Below, one piece after another: positions 8,627 through 16,942 of a stretch of DNA of 40,893 nucleotides (position 1 is its first letter; every line of letters starts with the position of its first letter). The stretch is from Myxococcus xanthus. Its GTDB lineage: Bacteria > Myxococcota > Myxococcia > Myxococcales > Myxococcaceae. A program made the translations under genes and the position numbers. A model generated the notes under the pieces. The model was not told the origin of the DNA. It made no database searches and worked only from the letters and a program-made list of their open reading frames with translations. The stretch is taken from the NCBI RefSeq assembly GCF_013116825.1, contig NZ_JABFNS010000087.1, forward strand, positions 1 to 40,893, written 5' to 3'.

Positions 8627-9505
8627 TCAGGGACAGCCGGAGCTGACCTGGAGGGCGTCATGGGCCATCCACCCGTTGCGCTTCGTTCCCGTGGCGGCGA
8701 TGACGTAACCGTAGAGGAATTTCATGGTGCCGGACTGCTGACGGTAGCGTCCCGCGCTGTCCTGGACCCACAGGGGAATGTCGATGGACGGCACGCCGTG
8801 CTCGGTGGGGACGTCCAGGCGCTGGAACTTCGTCCCCGCAGGGAAGTGGTCCACCGCGGGCCCGCCCAGCGCGAAGCCCGGCACGTTGAAGACCAGGTTC
8901 ACCGAGCGCAGGCCGTTGGCGCGCACCAACGGCAGGTAGTCCCCGGCCCGCTCGTGCGTCGCCGTGCTGTCGTAGACGACCTTCTTGAATTCGAGCGTGG
9001 TGTCGTGCCAGTCGCGCACCGCGTAGCAACCCAGGTTGCCCAGGCCCGCACCCAGCGCGGAGACGTGGCCGACCTTCTGCTCGAAGGAAGTGCTCCCCAG
9101 GATGCTGGAGATGGGCAACCACCCGGCGCTGGAGTTGGACGTCGACACCGCGAAGGCGTGCTTCTCACCCGCGAAGGTGCGGGTCTGGCCATAGTTGAAG
9201 GCCGCGCTCGTCCGCGTGTTGGTGCCTACCACCGTGCCGTGGCCGTCCCGGATGGGAACGCCTGTCACCAGGCCCCAATTGTCGTCCTCGGGCGCGTTGG
9301 TGGGGACGCGGTTTCCACCGGACGCTTGCAGCTTGCAGTTGTAGGGGCTGACCAGACAGTAGGTGCCATTCACACCGGAGAACGCCGCCTGCTCCCGTGA
9401 AGCAAGGGCCTCGGCCGGACTGGAATCGGCTGGGGACGGTGCCTCACCTCCACAAGCCGAGGCCACGAGCGTTGCTGCGATGAATGCAGGGAGTGGAATT
9501 CGCAT
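8627..9505 (-). CDS. Secreted or lipid-anchored protein, unknown function
   Basis: From the ATG at 9505 the product is 292 aa: a signal peptide RIPLPAFIAATLVASACGG with a probable lipid-accepting Cys at 18, then a ~270-aa extracellular domain. An upstream in-frame GTG at 9598 with a GAGAGGAA site is possible and would add 31 residues, but that extension hides the signal peptide. The mature part has a Cys pair YCLVSPYNC, Gly/Trp-rich beta-strand-like stretches and a terminal SSGCP. The family is not recognised. The ~200 nt downstream, before the next lipoprotein, shows nothing clear. Confidence 0.68.
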   Translation of the reverse strand: MRIPLPAFIAATLVASACGGEAPSPADSSPAEALASREQAAFSGVNGTYCLVSPYNCKLQASGGNRVPTNAPEDDNWGLVTGVPIRDGHGTVVGTNTRTSAAFNYGQTRTFAGEKHAFAVSTSNSSAGWLPISSILGSTSFEQKVGHVSALGAGLGNLGCYAVRDWHDTTLEFKKVVYDSTATHERAGDYLPLVRANGLRSVNLVFNVPGFALGGPAVDHFPAGTKFQRLDVPTEHGVPSIDIPLWVQDSAGRYRQQSGTMKFLYGYVIAATGTKRNGWMAHDALQVSSGCP

Positions 9506-9669
9506 CGTGGGATGGGAATTCGACGGGATTTGAGAACGCAAGTGAGCGGCTGTGCGAGCTTGTCGGAGGAGGGAGGGGAAATGGTCAATGACAGACACAT
9601 TCCTCTCGCCGCCGCCCGCTGAGCAGCCTTTCTGGGGGACGGGCTCACGGCGCCAGGGATTTCGAGGGG

Positions 9670-11520
9670 CTACCGCGTCGGCGGCCGGACGTAGACGACC
9701 ACCTGGGGCGTCTCATCCAGGTAGAGGCCCGTCACCGGCGTGCGCGTGCCGAAGGCCTGCCACGTGAGGAACTCGTGCTCGCGGAACTCCTGGTGGTATT
9801 GGTACGCGACGATGTCCGCGTCCGCCGGGCTGCCCACCGCGCGCAGGTCCTTCCGCAGCATGCCGTTGCGCTGGTAGTCGCGGAACGAGCCGCCGTGCAC
9901 CTCGTGCAGGAACAGGCGCGCGCCCTGCTTCGCGTTCGCGTTGATCCACGGCAGCACGCCGGTGACGTGGCTGGACCAGAACTGGCGCTGCATGCCCAGC
10001 GTGGCCGCGCCCGGCAGCCCTCCCGCCAGCTCCGAGTACGCCGCCGTCCCGTAGGGGAACACGCGCACCGAGTACACCAGCGCGGGGGCCAGCAGCACCG
10101 CGAACACCACCACGGCCACCACGGCCCGCGGCAATGAGGGCCACTTCACCTTCAGCCGCTCCCACAGCGCCGTGCAGCCCCGGGCCACCGCGGCGCCCGC
10201 GAGGATGCCCAGGAACACCATGGACGGGAACCAGTGCTTCACCCCGCCGAAGTGCGGCACCTGCGGGTGGCTGATGATGAGGATGGACGCCACCGCGTTC
10301 ACGCACACCAGCGCCTCCGTCATCGTCACCGGGCGCTCCACCCACGCGCGCGTCCGCGTGAAGGCCCCCAGCACCATGCGCGCCACCAGCGCCGCCAGGC
10401 CCGTCACCATGGGGACGAAGAGGCTGGTGGGCACCGTCAGCGCCGTCTTCACGACGACGTAGGCGAGCGGGAAGGGCGGCTCGCGCAGCAACTGGTTCAG
10501 ATAGAACCAGGCGTAGTGGTTGTGCTTGGCGTGGAAGGCCAGGTACCACGCGGTGCGGTCCACCGGCTGGTGCCACAGGTAGGGCCAGTGCAGGTAGAAG
10601 ATGACGGGCCCCAGCACCGCCATGGCGGCGATGGGCACCAGCGCGCGCGTCACCTGCGCGTTCACCTTGTCCACGCCCTTGAGCACCCATGCGCCGCCCA
10701 CCGCGAGCCCGGCGAACAGCAGCGTGTGCGGACTGAGCAGCAGGAACTTCCGCTGGAAGCCCTCACCGCCGCCCAGCGACAGCACCAGCAGGCCGTAGAA
10801 CACGGCCACCGCCGTGAACACGCCCACGAAGCGGCCCAGCCAGGCGCGAGCCTCCGGCTGACCCTCGCTGGCGCTGTAGGCGCGCCACAGCGCGAAGGGG
10901 GTGAGCACGAAGGGGAGGAACAGCGCGTTGTGCTTGGTGGCCAGCGTCAGGCCAAAGGCCACGCCGCACCACAGGCCCCAGCGCACGTCCTCCATGGCGC
11001 GCCAGAAGCAGTACACGACCAGCAGCCACATGGCGGCCACAGGGACGTCGAAGCACGCCATCTCCGCGTTGAAGTACTGCCGCGGCACCAGCATGAAGGC
11101 GAAGGCGGCAAACAGCCCCGCGAGGCGGCCGTACATGGCGCTGCCCAGCAGAAAGGACAGCGCGGGAATCAGCGCCGCCATGGCGAAGGCGGGGAGGCGG
11201 AACGCCGTCGCCGAGCGCATCCATCCCAGCTCCGTGTGGAAGAGCAGGTGGCTCAGGCCGAACAGCGTCTTCATCAGCACCGGGTGCTCGTGGTTGTAGT
11301 CCCACGCGCGCACGATGGCCGCGTCCGTCAGCGCCCGGGCCGGTGACTGGAAGAGCTGCCGGAACCAGCTCGCGTAGCCCTCCGCCGCGATGAAGTAGAC
11401 GCTTTCGTCGCGCGTGTAGCCCACCGCGGACTCCGTCAGCCACAGCGCCGCGAAGGCCAGCACCCAGAGGGCCCAGGCCAGGAACTTCTCGTCGCGCGTG
11501 GGGGCGCGTCCTTGCATCAT
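9670..11520 (-). CDS. GT39/ArnT-type polytopic membrane glycosyltransferase
   Basis: This is a 616-aa GT-C fold glycosyltransferase of the PMT/ArnT (PMT_2) type, which transfers sugars from polyprenyl-phosphate donors outside the inner membrane. The first hydrophobic helix is followed by GYTRDESVYF, which gives the Asp-Glu pair expected in the first extracytoplasmic loop. There are about ten or more further hydrophobic helices, including MAALIPALSFLLGSAMYG, AAMWLLVVYCFW and AVVAVVVFAVLLAPALVYSV. The C-terminal ~130 residues form a soluble domain. The start is the ATG at 11520, which overlaps the stop of the upstream 334-aa gene (ATGA), so the two are translationally coupled. The acceptor is unknown; lipid A, a protein or a polysaccharide are all possible. 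Confidence 0.87.
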   Translation of the reverse strand: MMQGRAPTRDEKFLAWALWVLAFAALWLTESAVGYTRDESVYFIAAEGYASWFRQLFQSPARALTDAAIVRAWDYNHEHPVLMKTLFGLSHLLFHTELGWMRSATAFRLPAFAMAALIPALSFLLGSAMYGRLAGLFAAFAFMLVPRQYFNAEMACFDVPVAAMWLLVVYCFWRAMEDVRWGLWCGVAFGLTLATKHNALFLPFVLTPFALWRAYSASEGQPEARAWLGRFVGVFTAVAVFYGLLVLSLGGGEGFQRKFLLLSPHTLLFAGLAVGGAWVLKGVDKVNAQVTRALVPIAAMAVLGPVIFYLHWPYLWHQPVDRTAWYLAFHAKHNHYAWFYLNQLLREPPFPLAYVVVKTALTVPTSLFVPMVTGLAALVARMVLGAFTRTRAWVERPVTMTEALVCVNAVASILIISHPQVPHFGGVKHWFPSMVFLGILAGAAVARGCTALWERLKVKWPSLPRAVVAVVVFAVLLAPALVYSVRVFPYGTAAYSELAGGLPGAATLGMQRQFWSSHVTGVLPWINANAKQGARLFLHEVHGGSFRDYQRNGMLRKDLRAVGSPADADIVAYQYHQEFREHEFLTWQAFGTRTPVTGLYLDETPQVVVYVRPPTR

Positions 11521-12521
11521 CCCCGCACTCCCACTTCGGGCTCCACGGCCAGCACGTCCAGGCACACCTGCCGCCGGTCCGCGTTGTCCGCCTGCACCCA
11601 GACCTTCACCGTGTGTGGCGCGCCCTCGGGGAGCCGGACCTCGGCCTTCTGCACGCCCTCCAGGCCCGGCGGTATCGCCAGCGACAGCAGCCGCGCGCCG
11701 TTCGCCGCGTCATCCACGCCCAGGTGCGTGGTGGAGAAGCGCGAGTCCTTGGGGAAGGCGTGCTCGAAGATGATGCCGCCCTCCAGGCGCAGGCCCAGGC
11801 CACCGGGCACGCCGTCCAGCTCCGCCACCAGCCGCTGCTTGCCGCCGGGCGCGTGCATCCACAGGCAGCGGCGCGGCTCGTAGAGGATTTCGTGCCACTC
11901 CGGCGCCACGTACAGGTGCGCAGGCCCGGGGCAGCGGTGCACCTTGCCGTCGAAGGGACAGTCACGGCGCGTGCCATCCGGCTGCTCCAGGTACACGCGG
12001 GCGCGCGCATAGGCCTCCGTGGCGGTGAAGCGCCGGGGCCGGTGCCGGCCGTTCTCATAGAGCGCCAGCGTCAACGTGCCATGCCTCGACGTGGCGCCCA
12101 CCGCGCGGCGGCCACGCAGGAAGGTTTCGAGGAAGCCCGCCTCGTCCGAGCGGGGCAGCTCCGGCTGGCCCAGCACCCAGACCCGTGGGTGCGCGGACAG
12201 GTCATCCTGGTCCGAGCCCAGGTAGCCGTACACCGGCAGCGTGGAGGGGACGAAGATGCGGGCGCGCTCCGTCCACCACGGAAAGAGCAGCACCGCGTCG
12301 CCGGGCTGGGCTTCCGCCTGGAGGCGCTCCGCCACCGCGCGGTAGTCCGCCTCCGATGGGAGGCGGCCGGGCAGGCGCAGGTGGAAGAGCAGGCACAGGA
12401 ACGCGACCAGGAGCAGCCCCCCCAGCTCCACGAGGGGCAGCGCGCGCGTGATGCTAGGACTTCGCAAGGCGAATCTTCTGCTCGCTCTTTTCGCGGCAGA
12501 AGGTGCAGAAGATGGCTTCAC
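11517..12521 (-). CDS. Membrane-anchored periplasmic protein, partner of GT39 enzyme
   Basis: The product is 334 aa with one N-terminal membrane helix at about 30-48 (LVELGGLLLVAFLCLLFHL) and a large extracytoplasmic domain that begins with SEADYRAVAERLQAEAQPGDAVL. The first ~150 residues resemble the soluble C-terminal domains attached to GT-C glycosyltransferases (inference from GDAVLLFPWW and VWVLGQPELP). The rest looks like a beta-sandwich with several Cys. The ATG at 12521 lies inside the carG coding region (68-nt overlap); a GTG at 12431 just before the membrane helix is a credible alternative start. Its stop overlaps the glycosyltransferase start by 4 nt, which suggests a shared function. 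Confidence 0.72.
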   Translation of the reverse strand: MKPSSAPSAAKRASRRFALRSPSITRALPLVELGGLLLVAFLCLLFHLRLPGRLPSEADYRAVAERLQAEAQPGDAVLLFPWWTERARIFVPSTLPVYGYLGSDQDDLSAHPRVWVLGQPELPRSDEAGFLETFLRGRRAVGATSRHGTLTLALYENGRHRPRRFTATEAYARARVYLEQPDGTRRDCPFDGKVHRCPGPAHLYVAPEWHEILYEPRRCLWMHAPGGKQRLVAELDGVPGGLGLRLEGGIIFEHAFPKDSRFSTTHLGVDDAANGARLLSLAIPPGLEGVQKAEVRLPEGAPHTVKVWVQADNADRRQVCLDVLAVEPEVGVRG

Positions 12522-12966
12522 CCTGGGCGAAGGACGGCGTCCAGGGCGGGTACATCGAGCAGCGCGGGTCCAGGCAGTGGTGCAGCTCCCACAGATGCCC
12601 CAGTTGGTGGAGCGCGTGGCGGGAGACGGTCTTGAAGGCGCTCTCCAAATCCTTGTGCGGCGCGATGGTGAGGATGGCGCGGTCCTTCCCCTGGCGCGCG
12701 AAGCCCGCCGTGGGCGCCACGCCGCTGGGAAGCTCGCGGTCCTTCAGCTTGCGCGTGGTGAGGAGCAGCACCTTGTCGTCCTTGTAGGAACGGATGCCCT
12801 TCACCTCATCAACCAGCTTCTCCGCATCCAGCGGCTCGGACATGCCCGCGGGCACCTCCACGCTGCCGGAGTGCTCACTGCCCACGCCGAACGCCGTGTA
12901 GAGCGTACGGTTGAACTTCGCGAGCTGCTTGTCGTCGAAGGGGTCCAGCGTCACGACGCGAATCAC
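12454..12966 (-). CDS. carG: CarG, zinc-bound archaemetzincin-like transcription co-factor of CarD
   Basis: The 170-aa protein carries an archaemetzincin-like zinc motif: His120, His124 and His130 in HQLGHLWELHHC, then Cys131, Cys136, Met138 and the C-terminal pair Cys154/Cys157 (CTFC). The catalytic Glu of HExxH is Gln121 (codon CAA), and the conserved Gly three residues after the second His is Glu127. The zinc ligands are therefore kept while peptidase activity is probably lost. In Myxococcus xanthus CarG is a zinc-binding, non-protease partner of CarD needed for light-induced carotenogenesis and fruiting body development. The gene lies 58 nt downstream of carD, as expected. The GTG start has AGGTGA upstream. 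Identification rests on motif plus neighbour. Confidence 0.93.
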   Translation of the reverse strand: MIRVVTLDPFDDKQLAKFNRTLYTAFGVGSEHSGSVEVPAGMSEPLDAEKLVDEVKGIRSYKDDKVLLLTTRKLKDRELPSGVAPTAGFARQGKDRAILTIAPHKDLESAFKTVSRHALHQLGHLWELHHCLDPRCSMYPPWTPSFAQGEAIFCTFCREKSEQKIRLAKS

Positions 12967-13024
12967 GGGGCGTCACCTCGGCGGGAGGGCCTCATGTGCA
13001 GAGGCCCGTCGGTCCATGGGGCTG

Positions 13025-13978
13025 TCAGCTCTCACCCTCGGGCGGCTTGACCTTGGGCGGACGGCCGCGCTTCTTCGGCGCGGCGGGCGGGGCGCCTTCC
13101 GCCTCGGGCGGCTTGGGCTTGGGCGGACGGCCGCGCTTCTTCGGAGCAGGGGGCTCGGCGCCCTCTGCCGTGGCTTCCGGCTTGGGCTTGGGCGGGCGGC
13201 CGCGCTTCTTCGGAGCGGGGGGCTCGGCGCCCTCTGCCGCGGCTTCCGGCTTGGGCTTGGGCGGACGGCCGCGCTTCTTGGGGGCGTTCTCCTCGGAGGC
13301 CGCGGCCTCTTCGGACTCGCCTTCCTCGCCGGAGTCCTCCTCGGACGGCTCGGAGGGCTCCTCGTCGGACGGCAGGTCCAGGTCGCCGTCCAGGCCCAGC
13401 AGGTCGCTGTCCAGGTCCAGATCGCCTTCCTCGCGCTGGAACTCGGCGGCGGTGCGCTTGGGGCGCTCGCGGCCGGGCGGGAAGAGGACGATGTCGATGG
13501 CGTCCTCGGCGTTGACCTCGGCGGTGCCCAGCGCGGCGGCGACCTCCGTCACCAGCAGGTGCCGGGCATTGTCGTAGAGCTCGCGCTCCTTGGTCGGCAA
13601 CGGGCGCAGCTCACTGAGAACCTGGAGCCCCTTCACCACCTCGGCCAGACCCATGATGCCGCCTTGGGTCATCCGGTCCAGGTTGGTGCGGGCTCGCTGC
13701 TTCCAGTCGAGGTCGGCCTTGTCGCTGTCCGAGCGGAGGAAGGTGAAGATGGCCTCCACGTCCTCGGCGGATGCGACCTTGCGCACGCCGATGGCGAGCA
13801 CCTTGCCCTCGGGGACCATCACGACGGCGCCATCCTCTTCGCGGCGCATCGTGACGAAGGTGAGCTTCTGTCCCGCCACTTCCTTCATATCAATGGCGGA
13901 GACGCGGCAGACCCCCTGGTTCGGATAGACGACCCGGTCGCCAACCGCGAGCTGGAGTGACGCGGACCCTTCAGGCAT
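13025..13978 (-). CDS. carD: CarD, HMGA-type global transcription regulator
   Basis: This 317-aa protein has the full CarD layout. The N-terminal CarD/CdnL/TRCF-type domain (about 8-165, LAVGDRVVYPNQGVCRV) in the family binds RNA polymerase beta. A strongly acidic stretch follows (about 185-230), then four AT-hooks RGRPPK at 236-241, 259-264, 282-287 and 304-309, which bind the minor groove of AT-rich DNA. In M. xanthus CarD works with CarG on ECF-sigma-dependent promoters such as carQRS and in development. The start is the ATG at 13978 with GAGGGGG just upstream. The 82 nt before it should hold its promoter, but no clear sigma70 boxes are visible. Confidence 0.97.
   Translation of the reverse strand: MPEGSASLQLAVGDRVVYPNQGVCRVSAIDMKEVAGQKLTFVTMRREEDGAVVMVPEGKVLAIGVRKVASAEDVEAIFTFLRSDSDKADLDWKQRARTNLDRMTQGGIMGLAEVVKGLQVLSELRPLPTKERELYDNARHLLVTEVAAALGTAEVNAEDAIDIVLFPPGRERPKRTAAEFQREEGDLDLDSDLLGLDGDLDLPSDEEPSEPSEEDSGEEGESEEAAASEENAPKKRGRPPKPKPEAAAEGAEPPAPKKRGRPPKPKPEATAEGAEPPAPKKRGRPPKPKPPEAEGAPPAAPKKRGRPPKVKPPEGES
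13050..13285 (-). repeat. Tandem AT-hook coding repeats in carD
   Basis: Four near-identical coding units for the KKRGRPPK AT-hook lie at spacings of 69, 69 and 66 nt. They are protein-coding repeats, not a CRISPR or satellite, and are a place where copy number could vary by slippage or recombination between strains. Confidence 0.85.
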
Positions 13979-14060
13979 GTCCCCCTCACGGGTGTGGTTG
14001 ATGGGCTGAACGTCGGAACAGGCCCGGGCTTAGCACCGAGCCACGTCGGACGCCACGAGT

Positions 14061-14267
14061 TTACCGGTGGATTGCCGCCGTGCGTGCGTCCGTTTGCTGA
14101 ACCCTGAGGAGGTTGCCCAGCACCAGCTTCTGCCGCGCGTCCAGCGCCGCCTCGACCTGTGCATCCGTTGGCTCCATCCCGTCCACTCCCGGCCGGGCGT
14201 CCACGCGCGCGGCCATCCCCAGGGTTCCCATCAGGCCGAACACGGCCACCGCCACCAGCTTCTTCAT
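14061..14267 (-). CDS. Small exported protein, 68 aa
   Basis: A strong GGAGG site about 8 nt before the ATG supports this short gene. The N-terminus KKLVAVAVFGLMGTLGMAARVDA is a standard Sec signal peptide with a likely cut after VDA. The mature peptide is about 44 residues, charged and helical in look (DAQVEAALDARQKLVLGNLLRVQQTDARTAAIHR). It sits upstream of carD in the same direction, with 82 nt between. The family and role are unknown. Confidence 0.68.
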   Translation of the reverse strand: MKKLVAVAVFGLMGTLGMAARVDARPGVDGMEPTDAQVEAALDARQKLVLGNLLRVQQTDARTAAIHR

Positions 14268-14355
14268 GGTGAGTCCTCCGTGGCGCCCAGGGTAGGGGGC
14301 AGCCTCCGGTGATCAACTTTTCGGCAACAGGACGCTGCACCGCTGTAGCGGCCCG

Positions 14356-15093
14356 TTACCGGGTGGGCGCGGGAGCGTGAGGCCCTGGTGGGGGAGCGGG
14401 CGAGGTGCCGGGCGCCGCCACGGGCGACACCTCCAGCACCAGGCTGCCGGTGTTGTCGGCCAGGTGGTCGTCGGGGAACGCGAGCTGCAACCAGGTGGCG
14501 CCCCGCAGGCGCAGGGGGCGGCCCACCTCCAGCAGCGTCAGCAGTCCGGACGCGGTCTCCGGGCCCTCGCCGGCGCCGTACAGGCCCAGCACGCGGCCCA
14601 CCGGCCCCCCGTCGAAGCCCCGTGTGCGCGCGGACTCCGCGGTGTCCCGCAGCACGACGTCGTAGTGCGTGTCCGGCGCCAGCCCGCGCAGCAGGAAGCG
14701 GTCGACGCGCGACAGCTTCACCGCGTGTGTCCGGGCGTCCACCCGCAGGGTGGTGACGGCGCCGTCATTGTCCCATTCGCGCACGCGGACCATCAGCGTG
14801 CCGTGGTTGTCCGTGCGGTTCGCGTCCAGCAGGAAGACGTGGAGGCGCGAGGCGTTGCGCACCAGCCGCTCCTCGCCGTCCAGCACGCCGAAGGACTCGC
14901 GTGCCGCCAGACGCGCGTCTCCCTCCAGGAAGTACCCGGCGTGCTCCACCATGCTGGCATGTCCCAGCGAGGCCCATCCCTCCACCCGGACGCTGTAGGT
15001 GCGCGACGGGTCCAGCCGCATCTGCGCGGTGGAGAGGTAGGGCACGCGGAAGGCGTGCACCACGCTGGACAGGGACATCTGCCCGGCGGGCAT
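14356..15093 (-). CDS. Frameshifted C-terminal part of the adjacent Ser/Thr kinase
   Basis: This 245-aa frame has coherent protein character, while the kinase frame over the same bases is Arg/Gly/Pro-rich shadow. It begins MPAGQMSLSSVVHAF exactly where the kinase's PEGA region should continue. There is no ribosome site before its ATG. Two similar motifs, TDNHGTLMVRV and ADNTGSLVLEV, suggest a duplicated beta-sandwich binding domain. The simplest reading is that one surplus base near 15094 splits a single 781-aa kinase (536 + 245 residues) into two frames. The surplus base could be a real mutation, a sequencing error or, less likely, programmed +1 frameshifting. A separate gene overlapping its neighbour by 329 nt is improbable. 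Confidence 0.7.
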   Translation of the reverse strand: MPAGQMSLSSVVHAFRVPYLSTAQMRLDPSRTYSVRVEGWASLGHASMVEHAGYFLEGDARLAARESFGVLDGEERLVRNASRLHVFLLDANRTDNHGTLMVRVREWDNDGAVTTLRVDARTHAVKLSRVDRFLLRGLAPDTHYDVVLRDTAESARTRGFDGGPVGRVLGLYGAGEGPETASGLLTLLEVGRPLRLRGATWLQLAFPDDHLADNTGSLVLEVSPVAAPGTSPAPPPGPHAPAPTR

Positions 15094-16702
15094 GGACGGC
15101 CAGGGTGGTGCCGCGCTCGGCGCGCACCGTCTGACTCCACGCCACCATGCCCGGGACCTGGACCTCCAGCAGGTGCTCCGCGTCCGCGGGGAGCTGCGTG
15201 AGCAGGGCGGGGGTGCGCGCGGTCTGTTGCTGGCCGTTCACCCGGATGGCGGCGCCTGGGGGAGAGGAACTCAGCTCCACGGAGAAGGTGCCCGTGCTGT
15301 TCGACACCAGCAGGGCCAGCGTGGCTGTCAGCGCCACGATGATGGGCGCGCCCAGGGTGACGGCCCGGGGCATGCTCATCGTCCGCGATGCCGCCGCGTC
15401 CAGGGGCGGGACACCGGGCTCGGGCGGCGCTCCCGGGCCGGGCAGCGCGGGGAGCGGCAGCGTGGTGCGCTCCCTCCGCCCTTCGACGGGCGCGGGGGAC
15501 TGGGAGGGGGGCAGCTCGAACTCGGCGATGGGGGTCCGCTCCTCCTCATCATCACCCGGCAGCTCGCGGACGGGCGGCGCCATCTCCCGGAGGGCGCGGC
15601 GCTCCAAGGGGGACTGGGTCCACCGGGCCATCTGCGCCAGGAACTCCCGGGGCAGCAGCACGGGGCGACCTTCGCCCACCAGCTCCGCCTCGAAGAGGTA
15701 GCCCATGAAGTGGGCGCGCGCGCTGGAGGACACGTCGGGCGCGGCCGTGTGGAGGTGGCGTGTGAGGGCCTCGGCGAAGGCCTCCGCGGTGGCGTAGCGC
15801 TGCTCGCGCTCCACGGCCAGCGCGGTGAGCAGGATGCGCTCCAGCGCGGTGGGGATGCCTGGGTTGAGGTCGCGGGGCCGCGGGAAGTCGCCCAGGGCGA
15901 GCTTGCGCAGCACGTCCGGCATCTTCCCTTCGAAGGGGAGGCGGCCGCACAGCATCTCGTAGATGACGATGCCCGCGGCGAAGATGTCCGAGCGCGCGTC
16001 GGGCTCGCGCCCGCGGACCTGCTCCGGCGCGAAGTAGGTGTACTTGCCCTTGAGGTCGTGCGCCACCGGCTCGGCGCTGCCGGCCAGCCGCGCCCGCGCG
16101 ATGCCGAAGTCGACCAGCTTCACCTGGCCTTCGTAGCTGAGCAGCACGTTCTGCGGGCTGACGTCGCGGTGGACGATGTGGAGCGGTCGGCCGCGTTCAT
16201 CCAGCCGCGTGTGCGCGTAGCCCAGCCCTTCCAGCATCTCCACGGCGATGAGCAGCGCCAGCGGCTGGGGCAGGGTGTACATGCCCTTCTCTCGCGCGCG
16301 CCGCATGACGCTCGACAGGGTGCGGCCGTCCACCCACTCCATGGCGATGAAGTACTCGCCGTCCACCTCGCCGAAGTCGAAGACCTGGGCGATGTTGCCG
16401 TGGCTCAGCCCCGCCGCGATGCGGGCCTCGTTGACGAACATCGACAGGAAGGCGCTGTTGCCCGCATAGTCCGGGAGGATTTTCTTGATGACCACCGGCT
16501 TGGTGACACCCGCCGCCGCTGTCATCCGAGCGCGGTAGATCTCCGCCATCCCGCCCGTCGCGATGCGCTCGAGCAGCTTGTATTTACCGAAATGAAGCCC
16601 TTCGGAAAGCTGCTGCACGTTCGTTCCGGCTCCTTCGGGTGCAGGTGGCCGCTGCGCCAAGGGGGCCCGCGCTGTCTTGGCAGGGCCACCTGAATGTATC
16701 AT
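14765..16702 (-). CDS. Eukaryotic-like Ser/Thr protein kinase with TM and PEGA domains
   Basis: This is a Hanks-type membrane kinase. The glycine loop is IATGGMAEIY (47-56), the ATP Lys is 73, and the catalytic loop HRDVSPQN has Asp180 and Asn185. DFG Asp198 is followed by a P+1 region with YFAPEQV. A Pro-rich linker leads to a membrane helix at about 448-467 and a PEGA region at about 472-536 with PPGAAIRVNG. True coding stops at Val536 (base 15095); the remaining 109 residues of this frame are out-of-frame noise, and the real extracytoplasmic C-terminus continues in the +1 frame. The ATG at 16702 has no good ribosome site, so the start is less certain than the domain call. Its targets are unknown. 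Confidence 0.9.
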   Translation of the reverse strand: MIHSGGPAKTARAPLAQRPPAPEGAGTNVQQLSEGLHFGKYKLLERIATGGMAEIYRARMTAAAGVTKPVVIKKILPDYAGNSAFLSMFVNEARIAAGLSHGNIAQVFDFGEVDGEYFIAMEWVDGRTLSSVMRRAREKGMYTLPQPLALLIAVEMLEGLGYAHTRLDERGRPLHIVHRDVSPQNVLLSYEGQVKLVDFGIARARLAGSAEPVAHDLKGKYTYFAPEQVRGREPDARSDIFAAGIVIYEMLCGRLPFEGKMPDVLRKLALGDFPRPRDLNPGIPTALERILLTALAVEREQRYATAEAFAEALTRHLHTAAPDVSSSARAHFMGYLFEAELVGEGRPVLLPREFLAQMARWTQSPLERRALREMAPPVRELPGDDEEERTPIAEFELPPSQSPAPVEGRRERTTLPLPALPGPGAPPEPGVPPLDAAASRTMSMPRAVTLGAPIIVALTATLALLVSNSTGTFSVELSSSPPGAAIRVNGQQQTARTPALLTQLPADAEHLLEVQVPGMVAWSQTVRAERGTTLAVHARRADVPVQRGARLPRALPLHRADAAGPVAHLQRPGGGMGLAGTCQHGGARRVLPGGRRASGGTRVLRRAGRRGAAGAQRLAPPRLPAGREPHGQPRHADGPRARMGQ

Positions 16703-16942
16703 GGGGTAGGTAAAACGCCATTACGGGAAAAATCCGTTGACTGTGATTCGGTGGTGGGTGTGTCTCTTCCTACGTCTCATGACATCCGCCGCCATGGCGA
16801 TGCCCGAGGTGTCGTGGGTGCCGGGGGCCAGGGCCGGGCGCCGAAGGATGCCCGCTCGGCGCGCCACGTATCGATGCGTCATCAGCAGCGACGTTGGGTG
16901 GCGGCCACTTGGCGGGAGCGCCACGTGAGGGCGGTGCGGGGC

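Noticed and set aside
12454..12966. Active archaemetzincin protease
   Set aside because: Catalytic Glu is Gln121 and the gene sits behind carD, which identifies it as the CarG co-factor.
13050..13285. Direct repeats suggesting a CRISPR or satellite
   Set aside because: They encode the CarD AT-hooks in frame and the spacers are coding and similar to one another.
14340..14351. CCGCTGTAGCGG palindrome as terminator for the kinase
   Set aside because: Stem of 5 bp with a 2-nt loop and no T-run; too weak to call.
14765..15094. Last 109 residues of the kinase frame as real protein
   Set aside because: Arg/Gly/Pro-rich without domain character, while the +1 frame over the same bases is coherent and extends to 14356.
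16703..16942. TTGACT at 16737 as promoter of the lipoprotein gene
   Set aside because: No acceptable -10 box at 16-18 nt spacing; I see no firm regulatory site in this 240-nt divergent gap.
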